DNA of 64,000 bases from Mycolicibacterium frederiksbergense (GCF_012223425.1 NZ_CP038799.1:1612001-1676000); one strand, 5' to 3'; positions 47,450-58,063 are shown, numbered from the stretch's first letter. The notes: a model not told the origin generated them from the sequence alone. Made by a program: numbers and translations.

Positions 47450-48262
47450 GGACGCCCGCTTCAGCGCGGGATGCTGCTTGGCCAGCACCGGCAGCAGCAG
47501 CCGCTTCGGGATCAGCTGGAAGAGCCGGGTGGACAGCTGGCTGGCCACTCCCGGGATGACGCTGCCACGGTCGCCGGCCAGGGCGTCGATGCCGGTCCTG
47601 GCGACGTCGCGCGCGGGCATCCACATGAATTTCGGGAAGGCGTCCGCGAATTCACGTTCGTCCATTCCGGCGGCCGCGATGAACTCGGTGCGCACCGGGC
47701 CGGGGTTCAGTGTCGCCACGGTGACACCAGTGCCGGCCAACTCGGCGCGCAGCCCGTCGGTGTAGGACCGGACGAACGCCTTGGTCGCCGCGTAGCCGGC
47801 CTGCCCGGGGAAGGGGTGGAAACCGGCGGTCGAGCCGACGTTGAGGATGGCACCGCGACCGCGCGGGACCATCCGCTGCACCGCACGCGTCGTCAGGTCG
47901 ATGACGGCCTCCACGTTGACCCGGATCTGGGCGATCTCGTCGGCCACGTCCGCGTCCTTGACCGCGCCCATGGTGCCGATGCCGGCATTGTTGACCAGGA
48001 TGTCGGCCTGCAGTCCGCGTCGCTCGACCTCGTCGAGCAGTCCGGCGCGAGCCCCGGGATCGGAGACGTCGCAGGCGATGACCTCCGCCCGGGCCGATCC
48101 GGACAGTTCGGCGGCCAGCTCGCGCAGCTTGTCCTCGCGCCGCGCGACCAGGGTGACCCCGTATCCGCGGGAAACGAGCTCACGGGCGATATCGGCCCCG
48201 ATACCCGCCGACGCCCCTGTGATGACGGCTGTGGTGGTCGGAGACGGTGCGGGCAACGGCAT
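47438..48262 (-). CDS. Short-chain dehydrogenase/reductase
   Basis: A 274-aa classical [21 protein letters not shown] binds the nucleotide (an Arg at the end of strand 2, VARREDK, favours NADP), NNAGIG follows strand 4, and QAGYAATKAFV contains the catalytic Tyr-xxx-Lys. The C-terminus LIPKRLLLPVLAKQHPALKR is basic and hydrophobic, which suggests loose membrane association. Substrate unknown. Confidence 0.88.
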   Translation of the reverse strand: MPLPAPSPTTTAVITGASAGIGADIARELVSRGYGVTLVARREDKLRELAAELSGSARAEVIACDVSDPGARAGLLDEVERRGLQADILVNNAGIGTMGAVKDADVADEIAQIRVNVEAVIDLTTRAVQRMVPRGRGAILNVGSTAGFHPFPGQAGYAATKAFVRSYTDGLRAELAGTGVTVATLNPGPVRTEFIAAAGMDEREFADAFPKFMWMPARDVARTGIDALAGDRGSVIPGVASQLSTRLFQLIPKRLLLPVLAKQHPALKRASSAG

Positions 48263-48281
48263 GTCTCACGCTAACCGATCG

Positions 48282-48743
48282 TCAGGGGGCGCGACGGCGG
48301 CCGGAGCCCGGTATCCGGTCGACGAACTTGCCGAGGCGGACCACCGTGTTGTCGAGCGGATCGACGATCTCGGTGAGCCGGCGCAGCGTGGGCAGGATCG
48401 CCATGAGTTCGTCGATCCCGGTCGCCAGCTTCTCGGCGTGGGTGTCGATGCCCTGCGCCGCGGTACTGAGCCCAGCGATCTCGTCGGCGATCTTGCTCGC
48501 ATTGCGGTCGATGCCCGCAGCACTGTCGCCGAGCTCGGACAAGCTACCGGCAATGATCTGCGCCGCGCGGCGGAGCTCGGCGATATCGTCGAGCGTCGAA
48601 CCCGCCCGGTCGATCAGCGATGCCAACGCCGCGGCGCGGCGGGCGGTTCGCCGGGCGGTGACCTCGGTCCAGCGCAAGGCCTCCCCCAGCCCGGGCACCG
48701 ACGCGACATCGATCTGCGGCGTTCCATAGCCGATCAGCTGCAT
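48282..48743 (-). CDS. Coiled-coil protein of unknown function
   Basis: A 153-aa helical protein. From about residue 25 to 130 it is nearly continuous helix with heptad-like hydrophobic spacing (LASLIDRAGSTLDDIAELRR; IDRNASKIADEIAGLSTAA), then a basic tail ending GSGRRRAP. No signal peptide or membrane segment. I recognise no family. It ends 20 nt from the SDR gene, which follows it on the same strand in the reverse direction of reading, so the two may be expressed together. Confidence 0.7.
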   Translation of the reverse strand: MQLIGYGTPQIDVASVPGLGEALRWTEVTARRTARRAAALASLIDRAGSTLDDIAELRRAAQIIAGSLSELGDSAAGIDRNASKIADEIAGLSTAAQGIDTHAEKLATGIDELMAILPTLRRLTEIVDPLDNTVVRLGKFVDRIPGSGRRRAP

Positions 48744-48782
48744 GGACTTGATTGTGCACTGCACCGCCGCCCGCGACTCGCA

Positions 48783-48788
48783 TAGTGT
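48783..48788 (+). promoter_or_regulatory. Candidate -10 (TAGTGT) for the flavin-reductase-like gene
   Basis: TAGTGT ends 6 nt before the ATG at 48795; leaderless spacing. Confidence 0.4.
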
Positions 48789-48794
48789 CGTTTC

Positions 48795-49169
48795 ATGAGC
48801 GTGAAGGTGGATCTGGACAAGCTCGGGCAGACCCTGGCCGATTTCCCCCTGGGGTATCTGATCACCGTCGGCGACGATTTCCGGGCCCACACGGTGGCGG
48901 TGACTCCGATCTTCGAGGGTGGTGCGTTCACCATCGGCCCGGTCGGCAAGACCACCGCGCGCAACGCCGCCGCACACGATGCCGTCACGGTGCTGTGGCC
49001 GCCGCGGGAGCCGACCGGCTACTCGCTGATCGTCGACGGCACCGCCGAGCTCACCGATGGCGGCGTACGCCTGACCCCGAGTCGCGCGGTGCTGCACCGC
49101 AGCGCCATCGAACCGGGTGCGGGCACCGACCCCGCCGGCCTGCACGACTGCCTCCCGCTGAAGGGCTGA
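48795..49169 (+). CDS. Pyridoxamine 5'-phosphate oxidase-like split beta-barrel protein
   Basis: A 124-aa member of the PNPOx-like / F420-binding FDOR superfamily. LADFPLGYLITVGDDFRAH is the N-terminal strand region and TIGPVGKTTARNAAAHDAV the typical cofactor-binding helix. Binds a flavin or F420; mycobacteria have many such reductases. Substrate unknown. Confidence 0.8.
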   Translation: MSVKVDLDKLGQTLADFPLGYLITVGDDFRAHTVAVTPIFEGGAFTIGPVGKTTARNAAAHDAVTVLWPPREPTGYSLIVDGTAELTDGGVRLTPSRAVLHRSAIEPGAGTDPAGLHDCLPLKG

Positions 49170-49245
49170 CCGGACCTCGCGGAGTTATCCACAGGTTGGC
49201 GATCTGGTCTGTCGTCGGCCACTTCTCGTGGACTGCAATTGAGGG

Positions 49246-50061
49246 GTGTCCGGAATTGCGCACATGCTCGCGGCGAATGGCGGGGTGGTGTCCACCGCTC
49301 AGCTTCGTGCCGCCGGGATGTCGGCGCGGGGTTGGCTGCAGGTGCGGCGCGGCTGGTATGCCGCGCAATCGGCCGACCCACTGGTGGTCCGCGCGGTCTC
49401 AGCCGGCGGTGTGCTGAGTTGCGTCTCAGCGCTGCGCCTGCGCCGAGTCTGGGTTCCCGACTCCGCGCTGCACGTCCGGTACTCGTCGCGGGCACGCCGG
49501 TCGCGTGCGGGAATTCGATCCTGCCATCCGTATCGTCTGGATCCACCCATCGTCGGCGCCGTCGACCCGGTGGACATCGCGGTCGCGGCAGCGGCGAACT
49601 GCCTCGGCACCGAGGGCATCGTCATTGTTCTGGACTCGATGCTGAACAAGCAGATGATCGAGATGGCGGATGCGCGAGCGATTGTGGCCGCGTCCCGCTA
49701 TGCGCACCTGAACCTCGCCGAGCGGTGCGACGCCAAGAGCGAGTCCGGTACCGAGACGATCATCCGGTTACGACTGCACGCCCAGGGAATCCGCTTGCGG
49801 TCCCAGGTGGACATTCAGGGAGTCGGGCGGGTCGACTTCCTCGTGGGCGATCGGCTCATCATCGAAGCCGACAGCCGCGAGCACCACCTCCCCAGGTACC
49901 AATCCGACCGGACGCGGGACAGAGTGGCTACCGGCCTGGGGTTCTTGGTGATTCGACTGACTTATGAGGACGTTGTCTATCGCTGGGACGTGGTCTGCGC
50001 CGACATTCTGGCGGTCATCCGCCGGCGCGCACATCGCGGGCCAATCGCAATGTCACTCTGA
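49246..50061 (+). CDS. DUF559 / AbiEi-like endonuclease-fold protein (second copy)
   Basis: A 271-aa relative of the gene at 16342-17196. The N-terminal winged region (GGVVSTAQLRAAGMSARGWL) is AbiEi-like, and the C-terminal Vsr/DUF559 fold shows VDFLVGDRLIIEADSREHH, with a PD-(D/E)XK-like Asp and Glu pair. The GTG at 49246 begins just before the winged helix. A 20-bp inverted repeat covers its stop codon. Function of the family is unknown; it may be a nuclease or an antitoxin-like partner. Confidence 0.75.
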   Translation: MSGIAHMLAANGGVVSTAQLRAAGMSARGWLQVRRGWYAAQSADPLVVRAVSAGGVLSCVSALRLRRVWVPDSALHVRYSSRARRSRAGIRSCHPYRLDPPIVGAVDPVDIAVAAAANCLGTEGIVIVLDSMLNKQMIEMADARAIVAASRYAHLNLAERCDAKSESGTETIIRLRLHAQGIRLRSQVDIQGVGRVDFLVGDRLIIEADSREHHLPRYQSDRTRDRVATGLGFLVIRLTYEDVVYRWDVVCADILAVIRRRAHRGPIAMSL

Positions 50062-50113
50062 CAGCCACGCCATGGATATATAGGCGCGGCGACGCTGTCA
50101 GGGTGACATTGCG
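50046..50113. repeat. 20-bp inverted repeat at the end of the DUF559 gene
   Basis: CGCAATGTCACTCTGACAGC (50046-50065) and GCTGTCAGGGTGACATTGCG (50094-50113) pair over 20 bp with one mismatch (G-T in RNA), loop 28 nt. The first arm includes the stop codon at 50059-50061. It may be a terminator, or the end of a mobile segment. Confidence 0.7.
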
Positions 50114-50127
50114 TGGACACTGAACAC

Positions 50128-50160
50128 GAAAAAGCCCGGCCTGCCGAAGCTGACCGGGCT
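50128..50160 (-). terminator. Rho-independent terminator of groEL2
   Basis: On the minus strand AGCCCGG (50160-50154), a 14-nt loop and CCGGGCT (50139-50133) are followed by TTTTT (50132-50128 region), a classical intrinsic terminator 18 nt after the groEL2 stop. Such clear U-runs are uncommon in mycobacteria. Confidence 0.85.
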
Positions 50161-50178
50161 CTTCCCGACAAACAGGAC

Positions 50179-51906
<1,728 letters not shown>

Positions 51907-51933
51907 CTAGCACTCACAGATCGAGAGTGCCAA
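51907..51933. promoter_or_regulatory. CIRCE element 1 (HrcA operator) upstream of groEL2
   Basis: CTAGCACTC, 9 nt, GAGTGCCAA: matches the CIRCE consensus TTAGCACTC-N9-GAGTGCTAA with two mismatches. Confidence 0.88.
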
Positions 51934-51941
51934 CGTCATTT

Positions 51942-51968
51942 TTAGCACTCGCCCTTGGCGAGTGCAAG
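51942..51968. promoter_or_regulatory. CIRCE element 2 (HrcA operator) upstream of groEL2
   Basis: TTAGCACTC, 9 nt, GAGTGCAAG: left arm perfect, right arm with two mismatches. Centre-to-centre distance from element 1 is 35 nt. Confidence 0.88.
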
Positions 51969-51984
51969 GTTGGTCAGCGCCTGT

Positions 51985-52524
51985 TCACTTGGCGCGTAGC
52001 CCGTCGAACACCACGGCCAATCCCGTTTCGGCGACCGTGGAGTTGTAGGCCTGCATCGCTTGCAACCCCACGACGAGCCCTTTGACCGCCGGCACCGTGA
52101 CATCGGCACGCACGGTTCCGGCGGCCTGGCCGGCGGCCAGCAGGTCTGCGACCATGCCGAGAAACTCGGCCTCGGCGTCGGGCACCGCACGGTTGATGTC
52201 GACGCCGGCACCGGCGAATGCCTCGACCAGTCCGCGGTCGGTGGCGCCCCACTCAAGCACCATCGCCCTCATCAAGGTGAAGATCCCACCGGCCGGATCC
52301 GCATCGAGCAGCGCGCGTCCCTCGTCGACGATGTTGCGCATCCGGTCCTCGATCACCGCCCGGAACAGATCTTCCTTTGCCGGAAAGTGCCGGTAGACGG
52401 TGCCCGCGCCGACGCCGGCACGCCGGGCGATCTCGTCGATGGGCACGCCGAGGCCGTCGGTGGCGAAGGTGTCGTAGGCCACCTCGAGGACCCGTGCGCG
52501 GTTCCGTGCCGCATCGGCGCGCAT
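51985..52524 (-). CDS. TetR-family transcriptional regulator
   Basis: A 179-aa regulator. The DNA-binding helices read VPIDEIARRAGVGAGTVYRH, and a C-terminal ligand domain follows. The ATG at 52524 (MRADAARNRARVL) is typical for the family. It is divergent from an SDR gene across 88 nt that hold a dyad at 52565-52582, so it probably represses that SDR and itself. Ligand unknown. Confidence 0.88.
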   Translation of the reverse strand: MRADAARNRARVLEVAYDTFATDGLGVPIDEIARRAGVGAGTVYRHFPAKEDLFRAVIEDRMRNIVDEGRALLDADPAGGIFTLMRAMVLEWGATDRGLVEAFAGAGVDINRAVPDAEAEFLGMVADLLAAGQAAGTVRADVTVPAVKGLVVGLQAMQAYNSTVAETGLAVVFDGLRAK

Positions 52525-52564
52525 CTTTTTCGGCCTCCCGGGAACTAAACGAAGCGGGGCGCGC

Positions 52565-52582
52565 GTTCCGCATATACGGAAC
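52565..52582. promoter_or_regulatory. Candidate TetR operator between the TetR and SDR genes
   Basis: GTTCCG and CGGAAC, 6-bp perfect arms with a 6-nt centre CATATA, located in the divergent intergenic region. Size and position fit a TetR dimer site. Confidence 0.6.
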
Positions 52583-52612
52583 GACTCCTCCACTTCTGAC
52601 AGGATATCTCTC

Positions 52613-53509
52613 ATGACCGCATGGACCACCGCCGACATTCCGGACCAGACCGGCCGTACGGCCGTCATCACCGGCGCCAACACCGGACTGGGCTTCGAGA
52701 CCGCCAGGGCGCTGGCCGCCGCCGGCGCCCACGTCGTCATCGCGGTGCGTGACACCGCCAAGGGCAAGCAGGCCGCCGCGCAGCTGCCCGGCACGGTGAC
52801 CGTCCAGGAACTCGACCTGACCTCACTGGCGTCGGTCCGCGAGGCCGCCGAGGCCCTGAAGGGAGGTCACGACAAGATCGACCTGTTGATCAACAACGCC
52901 GGTGTCATGACCACGCCCAAGGGCACCACCAAGGACGGCTTCGAGCTGCAGTTCGGCACCAACCACCTCGGCCACTTCGCGCTGACCGGTTTATTGCTCG
53001 ACGCCATCCTCGATGTTGAAGGCGCCCGCATCGTGACGGTCAGCAGCAACGGCCACAAGATGGGTGGCGCCATCCACTTCGACGATCTGCAGTGGGAGCG
53101 CTCGTACAGCCGGATGGGCGCCTACACGCAGTCCAAGCTGGCCAACCTGCTGTTCACCTACGAGCTCCAGCGCCGGCTGGCACCGCGGGGCAAGACCATC
53201 GCCCTGGCCGCGCACCCGGGTACGTCCACCACCGAGCTGGCCCGCAACGTGCCGACTGCCCTGCAGCGGGCCTTCCAGGCGGTCAGCCCGTTGATCGCGC
53301 AGAGCCCGGCGGGCGGGGCGCTCCCGTCGCTGCGGGCGGCCACCGACCCCGGTGCCCTGGGCGGCCAGTACTACGGCCCTGACGGCATAGCCCAACAGAA
53401 GGGCAACCCGGTCGTGGTGGCCAGCAGCGCGCAGTCCTACGATCTGGGCCTGCAGCGCCGGCTGTGGGCGGTCTCCGAGGAGCTCACCGGCGTCAATTTC
53501 GCCGTCTGA
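52613..53509 (+). CDS. Short-chain dehydrogenase/reductase (Rv0439c paralogue)
   Basis: A 298-aa oxidoreductase of the retinol-dehydrogenase-like SDR group. VITGANTGLGFETARALA is the cofactor motif, NNAGVM follows strand 4, and GAYTQSKLANLLF holds the catalytic Tyr-xxx-Lys. It is a clear paralogue of the gene at 58064-58987: both have [12 protein letters not shown] and [15 protein letters not shown] and end in SEELTGV. Controlled, by inference, by the divergent TetR gene. Confidence 0.9.
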   Translation: MTAWTTADIPDQTGRTAVITGANTGLGFETARALAAAGAHVVIAVRDTAKGKQAAAQLPGTVTVQELDLTSLASVREAAEALKGGHDKIDLLINNAGVMTTPKGTTKDGFELQFGTNHLGHFALTGLLLDAILDVEGARIVTVSSNGHKMGGAIHFDDLQWERSYSRMGAYTQSKLANLLFTYELQRRLAPRGKTIALAAHPGTSTTELARNVPTALQRAFQAVSPLIAQSPAGGALPSLRAATDPGALGGQYYGPDGIAQQKGNPVVVASSAQSYDLGLQRRLWAVSEELTGVNFAV

Positions 53510-53596
53510 CCACCCGGATGAGCGACACGTCTCCTGCGGATATGCGAACACGGAACCCCTTGCCCTAGACTGCCCTTCGACCAGATAGGAGTCCGG

Positions 53597-55309
53597 GTGC
53601 GGGCATTCGAAGCGCCCAGCACCCAGGCATTGCGGGGCTGGCAACGCCGGGCGTTGGTGAAGTATCTCGCCGCCAGGCCGAAGGACTTCCTGGCTGTCGC
53701 GACGCCAGGTGCCGGCAAGACCACCTTTGCGCTGCGCATCGCCGCGGAGCTACTGGGTGACGGCACGGTGGCGCAGGTTGTGGTGGTGGTGCCCACCGAG
53801 CATCTCAAGACCCAGTGGGCGCAGGCGGCCGCCCGGTTCGGGATGGCACTGGATCCCAAGTTCAGCAACTCGGCGGCGCAGACCTCCAGTGACTATCACG
53901 GGATCGTCGTCACCTACGCCCAGGTGGCCAGCCACCCGACCCGGCACCGGGTGCGCACCGAGAACTACAAGACGCTGGTCATCTTCGACGAGATCCACCA
54001 CGGCGGCGACGCCAAGACGTGGGGTGACGCCATCCGGGAGGCCTACGACGATGCGACGCGGCGCCTCGCGCTGACCGGGACGCCGTTCCGCTCCGATGAC
54101 AGCCCCATCCCGTTCGTCACCTACGAGACCGACGGCGCGGGTTTCCAGCGCTCCAAGGCCGATCACGTCTACGGCTACGCCGACGCACTGGCCGACAGCG
54201 TGGTGCGCCCCGTGGTGTTCATGGCCTACTCCGGTGAGGCGCGCTGGCGCGACAGTGCCGGCGAGGAACACGCCGCACGTCTCGGTGAACCGCTGAATGC
54301 CGAACAGACCGCACGGGCCTGGCGCACGGCGCTCAACCCCGAGGGCCAGTGGATGCCCGCGGTCATCGCCGCCGCCCACAAGCGGCTGATGCAGAAGCGT
54401 GAGCATGTGCCCGACGCGGGCGGCATGATCATCGCCACCGACCAGACCACTGCACGTGCCTACGCGAAGTTGCTGACCACCATCACCGGCACCACCCCGA
54501 CCGTGGTGCTCTCCGACGATCCGACGGCGTCGAGGCGCATCTCGGAGTTCTCCGAGTCCTCGGAGCCCTGGATGGTCGCGGTGCGCATGGTGTCCGAGGG
54601 TGTGGACGTGCCCCGGCTGGCGGTCGGTGTCTACGCCACCAGCGCGTCGACCCCGCTGTTCTTCGCCCAGGCCATCGGGCGCTTCGTGCGCAGCAGGCAG
54701 CCCGGCGAGACCGCCAGCATCTTCCTGCCCTCGGTGCCCAACCTGCTGCAGCTGGCCAGCGAGCTGGAAGCCCAACGCAACCACGTACTCGGCAAGCCGC
54801 ACCGCGAATCCGACGGCCTCGACGATGAGCTGATCGAGGACGCCAACAAGACCAAGGACGAGAACACCGACCAGGACCGGGGTTACGAATCTCTGGGCGC
54901 AGACGCCGAACTCGACCAGGTCATCTTCGACGGATCATCGTTCGGCACCGCGGCCGCGGCCGGCAGTGACGAGGAGGCCGACTATCTCGGTATCCCCGGG
55001 CTGCTCGACGCCGGTCAGATGCGCGATCTGCTGAGCCGCCGCCAGGACGAGCAGTTGCAGAAGCGGACCGCCGCGGCCGGCGCGGCCGGGCTGCCTGCGC
55101 CGCGGACCACGCACGGCCAGCTCCAGGAGCTCCGACGCGAGCTGAATACCCTGGTGTCGATAGCTCATCACCGCACCGGCAAGACGCACGGGCAGATCCA
55201 CAACGAGCTGCGCCAGATCTGCGGTGGCCCACCGCTGGCGGCGGCCAGCGGTGAGCAGATCAAGGCCCGTATCGATGCGGTGCGCAGCCTGAGCGCCTCG
55301 CAGCGTTAA
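53597..55309 (+). CDS. Superfamily 2 DEAD/DEAH-box helicase
   Basis: A 570-aa helicase-like ATPase. Motif I is VATPGAGKTTFALR, motif II is FDEIHHGG (DEIH), motif III is LTGTPFRS, and motif VI is QAIGRFVRSR; the Gly-Arg finger is present. The C-terminal third (about 400-570) is helical and acidic with no known domain. Closest in layout to UvrB/RecG-type or restriction-enzyme-type SF2 proteins of actinobacteria, but no restriction partner is adjacent. TAGACT at 53566-53571 and AGGAG at 53587 suit a promoter and RBS for the GTG start. Confidence 0.88.
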   Translation: MRAFEAPSTQALRGWQRRALVKYLAARPKDFLAVATPGAGKTTFALRIAAELLGDGTVAQVVVVVPTEHLKTQWAQAAARFGMALDPKFSNSAAQTSSDYHGIVVTYAQVASHPTRHRVRTENYKTLVIFDEIHHGGDAKTWGDAIREAYDDATRRLALTGTPFRSDDSPIPFVTYETDGAGFQRSKADHVYGYADALADSVVRPVVFMAYSGEARWRDSAGEEHAARLGEPLNAEQTARAWRTALNPEGQWMPAVIAAAHKRLMQKREHVPDAGGMIIATDQTTARAYAKLLTTITGTTPTVVLSDDPTASRRISEFSESSEPWMVAVRMVSEGVDVPRLAVGVYATSASTPLFFAQAIGRFVRSRQPGETASIFLPSVPNLLQLASELEAQRNHVLGKPHRESDGLDDELIEDANKTKDENTDQDRGYESLGADAELDQVIFDGSSFGTAAAAGSDEEADYLGIPGLLDAGQMRDLLSRRQDEQLQKRTAAAGAAGLPAPRTTHGQLQELRRELNTLVSIAHHRTGKTHGQIHNELRQICGGPPLAAASGEQIKARIDAVRSLSASQR

Positions 55310-56121
55310 AGCCCCAACAACTCCGGCAGATCGGCCACCGACTCGATGACATGACTGGGTTGCATGGCGAATTCGTCTGCGGCCCAACGGTCCAACGTGT
55401 CCTGCCGGAACTTTCCGGTGCGCACCAGCACACCCGTCATGCCGACCACCTGCCCGGCCAGCACATCGTTGTTCAGGTCGTCACCGACCATGTACATCTC
55501 GTCGGCATCCACCCCGAGCCGTCCGGCGGCGGACAGGAATCCCTCGGGTGCGGGCTTGCCGACGGCGGTCGCCTTGCGCCCCGAGCACTCCTCCATGCCG
55601 TGCAGGTACATCCCGGTATCGATGCGCAGCCCGTCGGTGGTGGTCCACGACATGCTGCGGTGCATGGCGACCACTGGCACGCCCTGGGCCATCCAGTCGT
55701 ACACCCACGACAGGGTGAGGTGACTGTATTCGGGGCCGGCGCCACCGAGGAGCACCACGTCGGGCGTCTCCGGCGCGCCCGGCCCGCTGCACTCGCTGGA
55801 GTACACGATGTCGATGCCCGGCATGTCTTCGGCGATCTGCCCGCTGTTGACCAGGAAACATCGCGCCCCCGGGTACCGGTCACGGACGTAGTCGGCCGTC
55901 AGGGCGGCGGCGGTGATCACCTCGTCGGGGTTCACCGACATCCCCGCCTTGGTCAGCAGATCGGCGATCTGGGTGCGGGTGCGGGTGGTGGTGTTCGTCA
56001 GATAGGACCGGGCAATCTGGTTGTCCGCCAGCACCTGCAGCGTTCGGGCAGCACCGTCGATCGGCTGCCACGAGGTCACCAGCACCCCGTCGATATCGAA
56101 AAGCACTCCACCGATTGCCAT
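55306..56121 (-). CDS. HAD-IIA family hydrolase (NagD/4-nitrophenylphosphatase-like)
   Basis: A 271-aa phosphatase. Motif I DIDGVL with the nucleophile Asp near residue 9, motif II YLTNTTTRT, motif III Lys in AVGKPAPEGF and motif IV MVGDDLNNDV are all intact. It resembles NagD and PGP-type phosphatases; substrate unknown. The stop overlaps the helicase stop by 4 bp (TTAA, convergent). Confidence 0.9.
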   Translation of the reverse strand: MAIGGVLFDIDGVLVTSWQPIDGAARTLQVLADNQIARSYLTNTTTRTRTQIADLLTKAGMSVNPDEVITAAALTADYVRDRYPGARCFLVNSGQIAEDMPGIDIVYSSECSGPGAPETPDVVLLGGAGPEYSHLTLSWVYDWMAQGVPVVAMHRSMSWTTTDGLRIDTGMYLHGMEECSGRKATAVGKPAPEGFLSAAGRLGVDADEMYMVGDDLNNDVLAGQVVGMTGVLVRTGKFRQDTLDRWAADEFAMQPSHVIESVADLPELLGL

Positions 56122-56130
56122 GCAGCGAGA

Positions 56131-57534
56131 CTAGGCGCACCACACGCTGTCTGCGACCCACGGGGAGGCCGTCGCCGCCACCGTCCACGCCAGCTCGGCG
56201 GGCACATCGATCAGGACATAGCGCTTGGTGCCCGCGGCGGTGGCCGCCACCAGGGTCGCCACCCCGGCGCGACGCTGAAACCAGGTCTGGCGCACGGTCC
56301 ACCCGATGATGCCCGCCGTCTGCACACAATCGCGCCGGCGTTCGACGCTGCCGGCGCGGGTCACCAGCCACCGTCCGTCCACCCGGTGCCCCAGCGCACG
56401 CACCCGATCGAGAGCCAGCAGCACACAGCACACGACCAGGACGACCCAGAACCCCCACGCCCAACCCGGAACCGGCGCAAGCACAAGCATCGCGGCCATC
56501 ACCACCGGGAACACCAACGCCCGCACCCACCGCCGCCGCGCCGCGACCGGCCCGTGGGCCACCAGCGCTGCGTCCACGACACCGGGTTCCCCCACCAGCT
56601 CGGTCAGTACCCGCCGCGCGGTACCGGCAGGGCAGGCCGGCAACAGCAGCGAGGACTCCCCCGCGCCCGCCACCCCGGTCATCACGGCGTCCAGGCGGGC
56701 CCCGCCCAGGGCGCGCACCAGCAGCGGCTCGCGCAGGGTGCCCCCACGTAACCGGCGCAGGTCATAGGTGTGCTCCCGAATCTTCAGCAGGCCGTGCACC
56801 AGGTTGAGCGTGTCGGCACGGCGGGTGAGGACCAGATTCCCGTAGGTGAGCAGCGACCGCCCGACCGCCAACACCACCCCGGCAGTCACCGCGGCGAGGA
56901 TCAGCCAGGCACCGCCGAACATCAGCACCCACTGTTGCAGCAGATCACCGAAGCCGGCCTGGTAGGCCACGCCCAGGGCGGCACCGATCATCAGCAGACC
57001 CGACCAGCTCAACGCGCTGTACCGCAACCAGGACGGTTCCCAGGACGCCAACGGCTCGGCCTCGGGGGCATCATCACGGTGCTCACCGAGCAATATCGCA
57101 CGCAACCCGACGACCTGATCGGAGCGCACGGCGTCGAGCTCGAAGGCATTGTCGCCCTTGGCCTCCTGCCCGGTACTGACCCGCAGCACGGTCAGTCCGA
57201 GCAACCGGTGCAGCAGCCGCGCCTCGGTCTGCACCGAACGGATCCGGTTGCGCGGCACCGACAGTTCGTTGCGCTGCAGCAGGCCGGTGCGCAGTGCGAC
57301 GTCCCGGTCATCGATGCGGTAGCTGGTGGTGAACCACCTGGCCAGGCCCAGCACCACGATCACGCCCACGCCGACCAGCGACCACACCGGATTCTGGGTG
57401 GCCGAACCCAGCACGATCGCGCCGATCAGCAGTGGCAACTGGTTGAGCACCTCGTGAACCGGGTGAACCAGCAACATACGGGGTGAAAGACGCTGCCAAT
57501 CCTGCATATTGGGGAGCGAGGCAGTATCACTCAT
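56131..57534 (-). CDS. PH domain (bPH2/DUF304) membrane protein, large subunit
   Basis: A 467-aa membrane protein. Two to three bacterial PH-like domains (FTTSYRIDDRDVALRTGLLQ and RRADTLNLVHGLLKIREHTY) alternate with paired membrane segments (near 30-65, 170-235 and 350-385). Resembles YdbT of Bacillus, which occurs with YdbS; both are of unknown role, sometimes linked to bacteriocin resistance. The ATG overlaps the smaller gene by 4 nt (ATGA). Confidence 0.88.
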   Translation of the reverse strand: MSDTASLPNMQDWQRLSPRMLLVHPVHEVLNQLPLLIGAIVLGSATQNPVWSLVGVGVIVVLGLARWFTTSYRIDDRDVALRTGLLQRNELSVPRNRIRSVQTEARLLHRLLGLTVLRVSTGQEAKGDNAFELDAVRSDQVVGLRAILLGEHRDDAPEAEPLASWEPSWLRYSALSWSGLLMIGAALGVAYQAGFGDLLQQWVLMFGGAWLILAAVTAGVVLAVGRSLLTYGNLVLTRRADTLNLVHGLLKIREHTYDLRRLRGGTLREPLLVRALGGARLDAVMTGVAGAGESSLLLPACPAGTARRVLTELVGEPGVVDAALVAHGPVAARRRWVRALVFPVVMAAMLVLAPVPGWAWGFWVVLVVCCVLLALDRVRALGHRVDGRWLVTRAGSVERRRDCVQTAGIIGWTVRQTWFQRRAGVATLVAATAAGTKRYVLIDVPAELAWTVAATASPWVADSVWCA

Positions 57535-58025
57535 GTCGCATCGTGGCCGCCGAGGGCGGCGATGTCGGTCAGCTGGGCGACCACCTGATCGGCGACCGCG
57601 GTGTCGAGGGCGACGATGCGCACCGCACCCGCCGAGGACGCCGTCGTCACCGTCACGTTGGCCAGACCGAACAACCGGTCCAGCGGCCCCCGGTAGGTGT
57701 CGACGGTCTGCACCCGCGATATCGGGGCGATACGGCGTTCCTGCACCAGCCATCCGCTGCGGGTGAACACCGCCTGCGGGCTGATCTCCCATCGGTGCAC
57801 CCGGTACCGCCAGATCGGCGCGACCACCACCGACACCAGCGCACCCACCACGGTGGCGCCCGCCGCGCCCGCATGCAGCCACGGCATCCGGCCGTCCAGG
57901 ACGAACCATACGACCTGGCCGAACGCAATGGCCAGCCACGGAATCGCCGCCCCCAGCGCCCACACCAACGGTGCGCTGCGACTGGGTGGATAGGCGGGTT
58001 CGGCCATCAGCACAGGTGCACCCAT
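57531..58025 (-). CDS. PH domain (bPH2/DUF304) membrane protein, small subunit
   Basis: A 164-aa partner of the previous gene (YdbS-like). Two membrane segments ([20 protein letters not shown] and [18 protein letters not shown]) precede one PH domain with [20 protein letters not shown]. Start is ATG at 58025 or 58007. It overlaps the larger gene by 4 nt, so the two are translated together and probably form a complex. Divergent from the SDR gene at 58064 across 38 nt. Confidence 0.87.
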   Translation of the reverse strand: MGAPVLMAEPAYPPSRSAPLVWALGAAIPWLAIAFGQVVWFVLDGRMPWLHAGAAGATVVGALVSVVVAPIWRYRVHRWEISPQAVFTRSGWLVQERRIAPISRVQTVDTYRGPLDRLFGLANVTVTTASSAGAVRIVALDTAVADQVVAQLTDIAALGGHDAT

Positions 58026-58051
58026 CACTCGAGCATGGCGGTCCGGGACCG

Positions 58052-58057
58052 TATGTT
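58052..58057 (+). promoter_or_regulatory. Candidate -10 (TATGTT) for the SDR-moeA-psd-pssA-AAA transcript
   Basis: TATGTT ends 6 nt before the ATG at 58064, leaderless spacing. A further TAGAAT at 60209-60214 before psd could start an internal transcript. Confidence 0.45.
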
Positions 58058-58063
58058 CTAGGC

